A stretch of 64,000 nucleotides of DNA, taken from assembly GCA_009617715.1 (NCBI GenBank), contig VTFK01000324.1:248001-312000 (forward strand). Reading direction: 5' to 3'. The position numbers and the translations under genes are program-made. Each line of letters opens with the position of its first letter. The first letter of the stretch is position 1. This DNA comes from Plectrocnemia conspersa. Taxonomy: Eukaryota; Arthropoda; Insecta; Trichoptera; Polycentropodidae. A model generated the notes under the pieces. That model was not told where the DNA came from. It saw nothing but the letters and a program-made list of their open reading frames with translations, and did no database searches. Shown in pieces: positions 32,977 to 45,500 of the stretch.

Positions 32977-35740
32977 TATTTCTTTATCAGTTAACTTTTT
33001 TGCTTTTAAAAATAGGAGACGCTCTTCAAGCTGCATCTTATATATTTTTATTTATATATTAAACTGTTTTTTCAATATCTTCAGAAGTTTTAATTAGAGA
33101 GTACAGCTTATTTCTTCGTTTAACTTTTTTTAAAGCCGTCTTAATTGTTTTTTATTCTATTGAGTTGTAGTTAGTGTTTTTCTACAACTTTTCTCTATAT
33201 TGTGAGAATTATTAGAGAATGGTCAGATAAAATATGAGAGCATGATCTTGCTCTAGTATATTTAGTTATTATTTCTTTCACTATGCGGAAGAAAATGAGA
33301 TCAGAATTTTTTATTTGATCTATTGGCAAGTACGTAGGTTTTTCTGTTTAAATTTGTAAAAGTTTTTTTTTGTATAGTTGCAAACCTTAAAGAAAGAATT
33401 TTAGATTGAGATCCCCACCTCGGATGTTCAACGTTATATTCCTCTTCACCAAATAATCTGTCTCTTAATGTTTTAAAGTTTAAAGTCACGACGATTTAAA
33501 AAAAATATATGGTATACTACATTTTACTGTTTTATTAAGGGCAAAAATGACCTAATCTTACAATTGCTTTTTATGTATTTTTATTAAAAAAATATAAATC
33601 CTTTTCTTATACTATTTTTTAATACTCTTTAAAATACGTAGTATCATTTACAGCTTCTAAGTCATAAAAATCTGTATTTTTAATTTTAATTGGAGATACG
33701 TTAAAACTTGTTTTACGAATGATATGCAGATTTAAGTCTGCAGCATTCCTTATGGATTTGTTCATCATTGAAAAATAAAAATAATAACTATTGAAATATA
33801 CACTCTTCAGACCGTATTGAATATATTTTTAACATTCAGAATATTATAAATTTACTTAAGCTATTATATTTATTTAAAACAAGAATTATAACATGTTACC
33901 TTAATTATGTAACATCTCAATGATGTCTTTATAAGCTCTATTATTATTACTGCGAATTAAAATAAACATGTATCATACTTAAAAAAACACAGTAGAAATT
34001 TCAGTATCCGATAAAGAGGGGAAATGGTATCAAAGTTTATGTAGTATTATTTTACGTTATAGAACGATATTGGACGGTAAAAGGGGACGTTTAATTCAAC
34101 AAGTGCAGATGTTAGATAACACAGAAGTAATATACAGTGAAAGCTCGATATAGGTATCGTTACCGTATGGAACATATTTGATTTATATATAGATTCAGAG
34201 AATGTCATTGAACATTTTTCTTCAATACTATTTTTCAACATTGAAATGTATGTAAAAAATTGTAATAATATATAAAATATAGTTTTTAATATATAACGTA
34301 TTTTAAATCAAAATGTTTTATATTCTATACGCTGTGATAAATATCTCGCATTCATCATATTTTCTGAAGAAGACGTGGCACAGTTAGCTTTTATATAATC
34401 CTCACCCATCGCCCATTAGAGATGAGACGAAGATACTTTGTATTTGAATAAAAAAGATCTCTTTGTGGTGAATGAAAAACGTTTTTCGTTTTAAAAGTCG
34501 CTTAATGAATTTTACTTATATATTTCTTGCTTATATAAGAGTTTATTTTAATTTATAAATTTCTCTTATATTTTTTACTAAATTGCATAAACTTCTTATT
34601 TATATAAATTAATTTAATAAACAAATAAATAAGCAAAATTATCATCCCCAATTCATGCACTGTTTCTCAACAATTCGTACAGAATTTAATACAATGTATG
34701 TGCGAGAATAATAAAGGGAGCTTTATCCCAAAAAGGTTTCCCAGAATTTCGTCGCTGATAATAATGTTAAGAAAACAGGCGTTTCGCAGATAAAACAACT
34801 TTGCCAGGGGGAGCTCTCAGGATTCGTTCTGTGAAGGGAAATGTGAGATCGAAATTACCGAAATGACTATTTGTCTTTCGCTTTATTGCGGTACATTGAC
34901 AATATTGAAATGTACGTGAGTGGATATGGAATATAAAATAAGATGTTGCGTGTTATTGTAATTGAATATTTTTTTAAATAACTCTAAAAAATCAGTACGC
35001 CACGAATTAAACTATTCATAGTTTTTTTTCTTATTTGTAAGAATCAAATCAAGAGTATTTTTTTTCACTGTTTAAAACATGCTTAATATGTAAATGCTAA
35101 AGTGTATGTAAAAACGATAGTTATTCTAACCGACGGAGCAGGATTAATGGAACATAGTTAATTCGATACTGTAATATGATTTGAATTTCGTCAAAGTTGT
35201 TTTCTCGCGTGTGAATATTAATTGAAGTTTTATTGGTATAGAAATTTTTGCTTGAAACTTTGACTGGAATTATTATTTTTAATATCATCAATTTCTTAAC
35301 TTAAAAATTTCTTTGAATTTAACTCTTTTAATTTTGTATAAAATATATTGAAGTCAATGGGAATATCTTTTCTTGAATCTTTGTCATGAAACTAAATAAA
35401 AGCGAAGATCAAGTACAGCAGCAACAGCGCATTTATAATAGGCCCCAAAGTTCTGTATGTTTTCTTTATACAAGTCTATATTGCGGTGCTGTAAGTCTAC
35501 CTTAATTTTGTGAATTTTAGGAGAGTATTAAACAGCAATTGTAGGTCAAATAAAAATTCTGTAGATGTGATTTTCTTTATAGGCGATCATAAATGCATTA
35601 ATTATTTTTATTTATTGGTAGATCATGCATTACTTCATTACACAAGAGACTAAAAATGATCCCATTGAGATAAAACTATACACAAACTAGATGACACTCA
35701 AAAAATACTTTATATTCTTCCAATAATTTCCATCAGCTAA
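32977..35740. other. Intronic DNA
   Basis: A minus-strand frame at 33301-33489 (FKTLRDRLFGEEEYNVEHPR and a basic tail) has less AT-driven composition than usual, but I recognise no family. A CAGTGAAAGCTCGATATA sequence after TA at 34134 resembles one pogo-type terminus; no partner was found. The rest is AT-rich. Confidence 0.4.
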
Positions 35741-35744
35741 GTAG

Positions 35745-36610
35745 AGTACGTTCGGGATAAGGATGCCAGTTTTTTATTGTGTGCATCTACATGTATATGA
35801 GAGGGAGAAGCGATGTAGCGTGTACTTCGTTGTCTCGCTTTCTCTTTTAAGGACAGTCGCTGATTCGTCAACGCTGGTATTCGTTATTAAAGTGCAGTGT
35901 GGCACAGAAGTTCGATCTTCTCTAGTGATTTATTTTAAATAATTTTGTGTTGATATCGGTTTAACCCAGATATGCCCACTGTCCCATGGGTAGGTCACTA
36001 AACTCGTGCCATTGTTTTTTATTTATAAATGAAATTTTAAGAGAACAAAATTTCTTGGGCATATCTGGGTTAATTAACATCAAGGCTTCAAATATACACT
36101 GTAAGTTATTCGTTCTCTTACCCGTGGATTAAAATATTTTAATTATTTTTCCATTAATCCGTACGTTGTTGGTTTTTTTACACTATTCCCTGTAAGGCTT
36201 AAAAAAGTTATTTTTCTTATCGTTGCGCCAATGATAATTTTTTAATTTATTTAATGGATTCTAATGATTTAACAGAGTCATCGAGCCATTAAACAATCTG
36301 CAAATAATTTATTTCCCCATTTTATATCTTTTATCTTTTGAAGAATAGCTAAAGACTTCATTATTTTTTTGACTATTGAAAGATTTTGAATTTTGCAAAT
36401 ATTTAATTAATGACATCAATGTCTGGTTTCTTCGATTATATAATATATTTTTAATTGTCCGTTGAAATTTTCAACTTAGCTCAGATGTATGTTAAATAAA
36501 CATATATTTTCTTTTAAAATAAAAAAATTAAATATCCTGAGCGAAATTATTTTGAGCCACACAGTTTACGCACACAATAACAAACCGGAATCCTTATCCC
36601 GAGCGTACTC
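35745..36610. mobile_element. Tc1/mariner-type element with 41-bp inverted repeats
   Basis: Left terminal repeat 35745-35785 starts GAGTACGTTCGGGATAAGGA. The complement of the right repeat (36570-36610) starts GAGTACGCTCGGGATAAGGA. The two match at 37 of 41 positions, and TA lies outside both ends (35743-35744 and 36611-36612). The interior (866 bp in total) shows no transposase motif, so it is a non-autonomous element, with a superfamily assignment based on TA and repeat length. It contains a nested 105-bp TTAA MITE. Confidence 0.85.
35965..36069. mobile_element. piggyBac-type MITE, 105 bp, nested in the Tc1/mariner-type element
   Basis: TTAA at 35961-35964 and 36070-36073 flank perfect inverted ends CCCAGATATGCCCA / TGGGCATATCTGGG. 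The middle holds no frame. Because it lies wholly inside 35745-36610, it inserted after that element was in place, or was carried by it. Confidence 0.9.
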
Positions 36611-36614
36611 TAAT

Positions 36615-37535
36615 TCTGCATATAAATGCAACTCTACTATTCTTTGATTATTCATGATATATGGCGTATTGTCTTTCAATAAATGATTTTAATTTATTTC
36701 CATAAAATTTCTCTAACAGCATCATCTACTGATAATTCTTGTCGGTTATTAGCATAATGCAAAATATTTTTCACTCCACTTTAACACGCTATCACAGCAG
36801 CGACGCGACGTCACACTGCAAAAAAATGTATAATCAATTTTGGTAATTATTTTATTATCAATTTTGAATATAAAGTTACGCTAAATACTTTAAAAAAATA
36901 TAAAAAAATAAGTACATAATGCAATTATTTTGGCCCATTCTTTAAACTATTTTATGTACGTTTTAAATGTATTTTTTTAATATTTGGTATACAGTTTTGT
37001 ATTTAAAATTTGTAAATAAGTGTTTATCAATCTATGATGCATGCATTTTTTTCTCCCAGCACTAAATAATTAGTACGATCTAATTATTTCTATCAAAATG
37101 GATTCTGTAAAACCATTACATAAATTATACTCTTGGTTGTATAAGCAATATAATATTGAACCACACTGTACGTTGTATAATGTGTAAATTATTCCATCGC
37201 GCCATTCTCTTTCCGGTTTAATACGATTTTGCGAACGGGATAAAAGAGCAAATGGCTGTCGTAAATCGGGACGGTCGGGATGAGCCTGCATACCGTACAA
37301 TAACGTCGACAATTGAAATATCAACTAGACAGTCGGCGTAACAACAAAGCCGCAGATTTGGCAGCGAAACGACGGCGATGTGCAATATTCCTGGCGCAAC
37401 GCCACGGCCGAGCCTCCGGCGAGTAATTTTTGTGAAACATTCGCGCGATAAACGCATTTCCGGCAGTCAAAATGACGCTCCAACCGACGGATATTTTGGA
37501 CGTGGGAATTTTGGCTGAAACCGCGTGTTTTATAT
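36615..37535. other. Intronic DNA, GC-richer island at 37180-37520
   Basis: Minus-strand frames at 37070-37324 and 37218-37457 overlap and show no motif. Nothing else supported. Confidence 0.4.
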
Positions 37536-37639
37536 GCTTTAACAGTTTATGTTTCGCAGCAGAATGGTAGCATGCTGTCTATTGTTATTTGATAAAAGCG
37601 AAATACTTTTTTTTATTGAACGCATGGATGATTCTGTTC

Positions 37640-38260
37640 CCTTCTGAAATTCACCAAAACAGTGTCGAAATTTTTTGATATGGAAATAAATATAGACGTT
37701 GTATATATTGATTAAAAAAATACATTTTACAAATGCAGCAATTTCACTAGTTGACGTAACCAAAATATGTGTCTCATCGCTGAAACAAATCTTGTCGTGA
37801 AAATGAGCCCATTTACCGAACATACGACGCATATGATGGTCAAGCGGCTCTAATTCTTGCACGAGCTGGTTTTAGTAAGCTCGTAAACAAAGATATTTTC
37901 TCAAAATCTTCCATAAAGTAGATAAATACAGTTGTTGTGCACGATGGCAAATCGACTCATTTGGGTCCTCCTCAATACTACGCTCTACAGCAGAAACAAC
38001 TTCTTCGGTGCGCATTGTACGACGTCTCTGCGGATATGTATTATCAATTAAAGTATGCGTGGTGCAAAAACGATCCATATTTATTTGAATTACTTGCTCG
38101 GATTTCAACCGTAAAATGGACGTAGTGCACGGTACGTTTCGCGAACTAAACCATGATTTTTAAATAAATTTGTACAATTTGCAAGCGTTGTTCTGGCATA
38201 AGTTTATTCATGATGAAATGGCAAACCAAACTGAGTTCAGTTGCACGTCGCTAAAAGAAG
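37640..38260 (-). pseudogene. IS630/Tc1-mariner transposase remnant
   Basis: Minus strand. A start-like ATG at 38211 opens MNKLMPEQRLQIVQIYLK, a typical N-terminal helix-turn-helix opening of a mariner-like group. After a small frame change, TMRTEEVVSAVERSIEEDPN and STLWKILRKYLCLRAY follow (37872-38050): the second DNA-binding unit and linker. A third segment, LDHHMRRMF..KWAHFHDKICFSDETH (37760-37855), carries the first catalytic Asp (FSDE). The second and third catalytic residues are missing, so the copy is deleted as well as frameshifted. Terminal repeats were not found. Confidence 0.85.
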
Positions 38261-38628
38261 GGTTGCTAATTTGAAAAACAAATCTTTAAAAAAATATCTT
38301 TTATATATTTAACCCTATATTCACGTTAGAGGGGTAGTAGGAATGCGGTGTTCTTCTAGATAGCTGCTAGTTTCGTGGTTATAGTTTGCAGAACTTCAAA
38401 TGTGAGTGTGAATAGTGTATGAATCGTTACATTTTTAATGTGCGCCTAAAGACCACTCATTCATTTCCATAAATACTTTCTCTTTTAAATTTCAATTTGA
38501 AAGCACTAAGACACAGTTACAAAAGTAACACAAATCGAATTTCCCGCCTATGCGTCAAAGTTCCCACGGCGTGACCCGCGGCTTCTAGAGAGATATTTGC
38601 TTTGTGTCGTGCAGTCATAGCTGGGGGT

Positions 38629-38842
38629 CAGGGGCGTATTTAGGACGGGCGCGAACGACAAGCGGAAAATTTGAAACGCCGTCGTCGCCCGCCGGTAGTA
38701 TGTAAATTCGCCCGGAGGCAATTCTCGATCGGGGGCGGAATAAAAAGCGTTCAGAAGACATCAAGCCTTTGCGGGCGACAGGGCCGGTTTTACGAGGTCG
38801 ACGGATATAAATTGGAAATATCAGGCGCACGTGCCGCCCCTG
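38629..38842. mobile_element. Possible hAT-type element ending in CAGGGGCG
   Basis: Starts CAGGGGCGTATTTAGGA; the complement of its right end is CAGGGGCGGCACGTGCG, so only the outer 8 bases match. No 8-bp target duplication is seen (CTGGGGGT before, GATTTTAT after). The interior is GC-rich and open in two frames because of composition. CAGGGGCG ends are common in hAT elements. Confidence 0.4.
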
Positions 38843-38879
38843 GATTTTATGTGTGCCAGACAAGGGGTAGGTAGGTATA

Positions 38880-40340
38880 GTAGGGCGACACCTGCGCTTC
38901 CGCTCCCACGTCAGCCCGTTGGATAGAGCTAATGAAGGAATTTCAATATTGGAGAGCGCAGCGGCTTATTGAGAAATTTTGACTTAATAAATTGTATGTT
39001 TTTAAATATTTAAATTCACGTCTGAATACGAAACTTCAAATCAATGAAATTGAAAATGAAAGTTTGGACTGTAAATATGCAGGCAGATTCAAATTGAACT
39101 GTCCTTTTGAGCTAATTTATGAAACTGTGAAAACGCTGCTTCTCTTATTTTATTACTCAAATATTTTTATTCACAAATCTGACCATAATGACTTGGCAGA
39201 TTTCTTAAATGCATCAGTATGGGCAATATACAAAACAAGCATTAAATTTTTTTTTAAATCACTTTAACCCATTAACTGCCAGATTTTTTTTCCGTTCTTT
39301 TTGTGTTCTTTTCTTACTTAAAAATAGGTTCGGTAAAATATTTTAACGAAAAATGTTTCCAATTAGGTAACAAGTCATATGATGTGTAAAATAAAAATAT
39401 ATTTAACTGCAAAATTTATGCCATTCTTTCATACATCAACATACCATCATACATTACACTTTGAGCATTGTTTTGCACATGACACATCTGCTTTGTTTAC
39501 CATCGATCATACTTTCCTTGTATTGTGCATTGGGATAACTTCTTACTTCTTTAAATGTATGCAGGTCTTTAAGATATTGATGATAATCATAAATATTTTC
39601 TCACAATACTCCTAAATTCAAGAGGAGTGGTTTACTTAAAAATACAATATAGGAAATATGCGTTTACTACCGCTATATCGATAACATTTGTAAAAATAGT
39701 AAAATAACATTTTTTTCTCTTAACAATTTTATAGAGTAACTCTGTGGAAAGCCCCCATACATTTTCTTAATCTGCTGATTCCCACGTGGTTTCTTCACAT
39801 TTGATTTGACACAAACGAAATAAATGATTCATGGATTTTGCGAATACATTCGCAAAAAAATCCTAAAAAATATTGATTTGATATATGTTATAAGTTTTAT
39901 TCCCATTTATTCAAGTGAATATTAACAAAGGTTTTTGCAAATGAATCTAATTATTACCCCAATTAGAGCTTCGTTCGAGAACATTACAGTTTTGGCACTT
40001 TTGTTCATTAAACTCATCGGACAACCTTTGCCACTTCTCGATCTTTCAAAATTCGTTGATCTGTGGTTTTTGCTTTCATTCGGCCATAGAAATGAATCGA
40101 GAATTGGACAAAACTTTATAAATTACTTTAAATTTTATTTTACATTTAGTCTTCAGCTCGTTTAACTTTAGATTTGATATGTCTAAAGTAAATAAAAAAA
40201 TATGATAATTTATGTTTATTTTTTATGAGCTTCGTGACATGGGAAAAGCTGCCTTAAATTAAATTTAAATATAATTTTTTTTAATAAAAAGCTTGACACT
40301 TTTTTGTTTTAAAAACTCCTTTATATATGAACATACATAT
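38880..40340. other. Intronic AT-rich DNA
   Basis: Frames at 38992-39267 and 39379-39615 are AT-driven. A TTAACCCATTAACTGCC sequence at 39265 resembles one piggyBac-type end, without a partner. Confidence 0.4.
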
Positions 40341-40379
40341 TTTGGGGGCGTAGCCTCAGGGGTGGTTGACTTCGCGGCC

Positions 40380-40790
40380 AATGAGACTCTTCGGTGAATC
40401 TTAGTAGACTTTTTAATAAGTTATACTTACATGTGACAAATGGACGTATAATGGCGTGACGTTTCTCCCAATTACGATGAAGGTGGCGCAGGTGGTGATG
40501 TCTCAGGGCTCTTGTGGCTGCGAGTGGTTCGGGAGTTCCAGGAGTGATATTCTGGTTTGTTGGTGAGGGCGCGTGGCTGGTTCCTCTGGATGGCTGCTGA
40601 TAGGTCTGGGTGGATCGTCTCTCTTTCTGCTGTATCTGACTAATGCGTCGCTGTCTATCTGTCCGTCTGCTTGTCTGGTAGGGTGCCTCAGACCGTCTGC
40701 TCTCTCCTCATCGGAGTCCGGGTTTATATAATTTAGGGGTTGCACGCTTGCTGTCCAATCGCGATTGTGCATCGATCTTCTAGCCAATTA
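40380..40790 (-). repeat. GC-rich segment with TATA motif, possibly LTR or promoter-like
   Basis: On the minus strand an AAATTATATAAACCCGGACT stretch (TATA-like, about 40718-40740) is followed by ~280 bp of GC-rich DNA with an open frame (40503-40787) of Arg/Asp/Pro-rich, non-conserved composition. The arrangement could be the U3-R-U5 of an LTR element, but no TG/CA termini or target duplication were found. It could equally be a unique regulatory segment. Confidence 0.25.
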
Positions 40791-40799
40791 CTGCAGTGG

Positions 40800-42450
40800 C
40801 TTCGTAGAGCTCGAGAAATCGGATGTGCATTTTCAAAAGCGAGTTTTTTTGTCTTTTGAATTCTTCGGAAATGTGGTGATTTATTGGGTCCGTTTTCGTT
40901 TCAAGTCCTTTAAAACGAAAGCTCGTTCTAGTCGAATGCCTTGCAAAATTGAATTTAACGCTTACATAATTTAAAACGGGCTTTCCCTTAAATTGCCTTA
41001 AGATTTATATCGCCGAAAATGGCCGTAACGCGCGTCGGCGATTCGTGTTTATCGCGCCGTCGAAATCGCCACTGATCACGTAAAACAAAAAAAATGCACG
41101 AAGAAAACGTGAAAATTAACGACCCCGTTTTCGTTAAATTTGGCCGGATGGGGGTCAGCAGGGCGTTGCGTGCGTATCGGCCGTTTGCGGTCCGGCCCTG
41201 GATTCTTGGAATGTTAACGCGAGCGACGGGTGACGCTTTTCAATTTTTTTCGGCGCCGCTACGAATTCTCCGACTCTGTTTTCTAAGAATTGTTTAAAGA
41301 AGATTGTGTAAGCGAGATTTCTTTATATGCTTTATATTTTTTTTAATATTAAAACAATATGATAAAATTGAATGACGATTAATACGGTTGTATAATTATA
41401 CTAGCTGAATATGATGGTGGTATATGCTAACAATATAACATATTGTAGCTCAAAATTACGAACGCAAAGCTTCAGATTATGAGTGCATCGCTCGCGACAG
41501 CTCGTAATCTCCTTAAAAATACTATTTCTATCAGCGTTAATATTATTTTTATTATTATAATTATTTTCTCATTCCATCCAATCGATACTGTTCATCGTCT
41601 TTTCTTGTTTGTATTTTATGGTATTTTTGTTTACCCCAAAAACCATGAAAAAATAACATTTTTTCGACACGATTCAGGCATTCATCTCATCTCGCCCTCT
41701 CCTAGCTTAATCCCGGGTATTACCCGGCTTAATCCTGATTGATGCGTGACGACCACTTGAACCCAAATATAAATCATTCTGCTCCGAATATTGTGTGTAT
41801 AAAAATGGACACGTCCTTCACGTTCATTATATTTGTTTTGGCGGAAAATAGTACCTCTTTGTGTCAACCATCATGATGGTGTCAGCTAACCGCGCTCTAC
41901 GTTTGCGAATGATGTAGTGCGAACAATCTGTCATGGTGTGTTGCATACACATGGGAAATTTGACGAAAAGCGAATTAAGGTCGTGATCTATCATCGTTTC
42001 ATTGTTTATCATGCGAAAAATTGCTATAAGAAGTAAACAAAGTTAATAAACCGCGCATACAAATGATATTTTTCCTGTTTTTGCAGCTTATTTTTGATAC
42101 AATAACTATAATTTATCTTGAGTTTTTATGCTTGAAATATATCTGAGTCATTCGATAAGTTTGCGTCCTGATATATATTATAGATATTAGCAGTATATAA
42201 AAAACATTACTGCAACAATTCACAACATTAACAGCTGTCTGTTTGTTTTAAAATAAATTAAATAAACACCATGCTGTGATAAGCTTTTTTATTTACAATA
42301 ACATTTATAATCAATTGATTTTTATTATATAAAAAAATGTGTTGTTATATTGTAATAAAAGTTACAAAACTTTGGCGAAAAAAATTGTCCATAACATGCT
42401 ATTTGTACGAACAGGGGGACGGCTAGACCCCAGATCTGTTCCAAATGATA
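40800..42450. other. Intronic DNA, CpG-rich island at 40980-41290
   Basis: The island has an open frame (41094-41297) without motifs. At 41704-41738 a CTTAATCC direct repeat flanks a CCGGGTATTACCCGG near-palindrome. Confidence 0.4.

Positions 42451-42454
<4 letters not shown>

Positions 42455-42508
<54 letters not shown>
42455..42508. repeat. (TA)27 microsatellite
   Basis: An uninterrupted TA run of 54 bases. The open frame across it (42339-42545) is produced by the repeat. Confidence 0.97.
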
Positions 42509-42509
<1 letters not shown>

Positions 42510-42512
<3 letters not shown>

Positions 42513-45500
42513 ATTTTAAAATATTTAAAAATTGTATTATGTTAGTTAGCAGACTAACTAATATAATGCAAATTTTAAAACTTAATATGTAAGTAGACTA
42601 CACATCAGTTAAAACATTAATAAATAATAATTTTCTCCCACAAAAGAAGTTTATGTTAATTTAAACTGCAGAAAAGTTTATGAATTATATTTTTAGATAT
42701 ACAAAGGTTCAAGTAATACATAATACTATAAAAAAAATGTTTTAATCTTATCAAAAAAAATTTAAAAGAATTAAAAATTTATTTTGCTTACCTTATTCAA
42801 CTGTATTTAAGTCAGGAACGCTGCTTATTTTAAATTTTGAGTGATGATGAGCTAGAAGCAGCGATAAACGACCATTAAAAATCGCACTTTCTAGTTGAAA
42901 TAGAATTACAAAGCAATTTAAAAATATATATCTCTCATTTTATTAATCAGGTCGTGAACTTTTCGAGTGATCCACATAATACCACCGACTCATTATTAAA
43001 CTTGATAACTTTTTATTTAATCCTTTTATCAACAATGTAGTTCATTGCCAAGTTGTTTTTTTTCTCTTTAACTTTGTTCGTCGGAAAATGCAAACACATC
43101 CCCAGCAAAAGGTGGCCAAGTCGTTGCATGAAAAATTCATGAGAAAAAATTTATCATCAAAAGGGAAATTTTCCAAATGAAGAACGCCACCACGGGTCTT
43201 TTCTTGACGCGACGCCAAAAGATCAACAGTTTCGTACCGGTCTTGAAAATTTAATTTTTCACGCAACCAACCGCGAATTAACCCTAAATTTATTTTAGCT
43301 TAATATTTTTCTACATGTAAAAATATAAAGGACGGTATAATTTTTCAGGCTGGAAATACAGAAAACCTAAGCTCAAGTTATCTAATTTAATTATGATAGA
43401 CTTGTTGTAGAATCTATTAATGCGTATAATTATAATAATGAGCTCAGTCATGGTATAAGATTATTTATATCCACTTTTTTTATTAGAACATTTAATACAT
43501 CTCACCCTTGATATGTACAGTAGTTTGCGTAAATCTAGGCAAAGTAATATTCTGCTTACTTATTTTATACATTGACATTATCTTAATTTGTTAAATTATC
43601 AACTTTGCGGCTAAAAGTATTTCTTCTCTTTATTTTCCCCAGCTTTAACTTAACACTGCTTTAATAACCTGCCAGATTTACCTGATTTATTTGTGTGATA
43701 CTTGGCTTTTATTACCACTTTTTTCTATTATACCTAAGATGAGCTTAAAAATTATATTTGGTTCAATTCAGACTGTTATATAATTCTTTACGAATATTGA
43801 CAAATATCTTATCTCAAACACATCCTCTGATTACTGTTTCTTATTGCCAACTTTTTGCGCTCTGTGTGCATTCACATTAAGCCAGTACATTGTGGTGTAG
43901 ACATTAAGCAAGATAAACTGCCTGGTCAGGGATGAGATCAGCAAAAATTGTGTCCTTAACAAGTCCAAGAGTTCGCCAGCTCGAAACCTTAATACCGTTA
44001 CTATAATATATACATATATTTATGAACTTTCATCGGTATTACATAGTCATCCAGCATCAACAAAACAGTGTCTTTGCTTTTTTTCAATAGTTTCGCCTGA
44101 CCTCATTTTCTCGCAGAATTTTTGTGTATATTATATATAATAGTATTATATAAAACTCGCATAAATAAGATGGCATACAAAGTCTGCTTTTATGGTTTAA
44201 ACACAATGTGTGTATTGTATTCAATATCGATACGCTGAAATATTATAAAACATTTTAGGGAATATTGCGGGAGTAAATAAAATTTTATTACGTACTCGTA
44301 CATACAAAGAGTGTGTTTTTAGTGTTTTGATTTTATCGGAAGAAATTCTTAAGGCTTGTGCTAGATTAGGTGTTTCAATATTACTTGTATGTATGGAATT
44401 CATTGATATTTAAACGAGTAATATGTAATCAATATAAACCTATGTTTATACTGTATGTGGATAATAACCAGCTATATTTAAGTAGTAGGTCTCAAAGGAG
44501 CGGCAAAACAAGGAGTGCCTCGTGCCTTTTAATCGGAAAGTAAAAAGAAGGGAAAGAAACATAGACATAGAAAAGCTCTAATTGTAGGTTAGCGTCAAAT
44601 TGTTTTTATTTCGCTACTGAAATATTTTATTAATTTTATAATAAAATATTTGTGGAAAACACAGATAAAAATACGAGATTTTAAGATATGATATTAAAAC
44701 GCAAATCAAGCCATTTTTATCAATTAATAATAAATACTTTGCTATTATACTATAGAAAGCACACAAAACAAAACACTAATTGCACAACTTTATACCATTG
44801 AAGACACCGTTATCAATACATATTATTCGGAGGCTCAGACCTTTGGCGACGCGCCATTTTAGGGTTGTGGTCTGCAGCTCGTACTGATACCATAATCCTC
44901 AGGATGATTGGGTGGTATGGAATCCTAATTTATTTTTTAAAATGGTCCTTAATGCCCCTCTAGATGATCGACCAAATTATATAGGTTATGATAAATATGT
45001 ATCGGAAAACTGTTACTGAGATTTTTTAAATGCCGTGAGTAGTTTGTTATATTTTATTCAGATGAATCCGCTAATTAATTTAAAAAATAAAGAAAAATTG
45101 AAATTTTATTAGTTTGGAAAGTATTTTTCATAGCATATTTTTAATAAAAGTGATATAAGTCATTTTTATTATAGTGGTTTTTTTATGCGTAGTAAATATA
45201 TGATAGCTATAGTAAAAAATGACGATTTTCGGTCTCGAAGAAACAGCAGGAAAAAATTCGGATTCAACATGCAATTGCGGCTTTGGACAAAAGTTTCATG
45301 ATTTGTTGCGAGTTTTCCGCCGCGTGCTCGGAATTTTCCAGATTTTGTGTAAGTTTTCCCGGCAAAGACGCCGGCCGGCTATAAATCACGAAATGCCATA
45401 AGTAAACCTTCGAACAACTATAAGAGAAAAAAATACTAGAAGCTTTATAGAGTTTGTGCATACAAATTCAGTTACGTTAAATCGCGTGAACGTGCTCGAT

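Noticed and set aside
34134..34160. pogo-type terminal repeat after TA
   Set aside because: No partner end or second TA was found, so no element is called.
42339..42545. Open frame with repeated Ile-Tyr
   Set aside because: Created by the (TA)27 microsatellite; no protein evidence.
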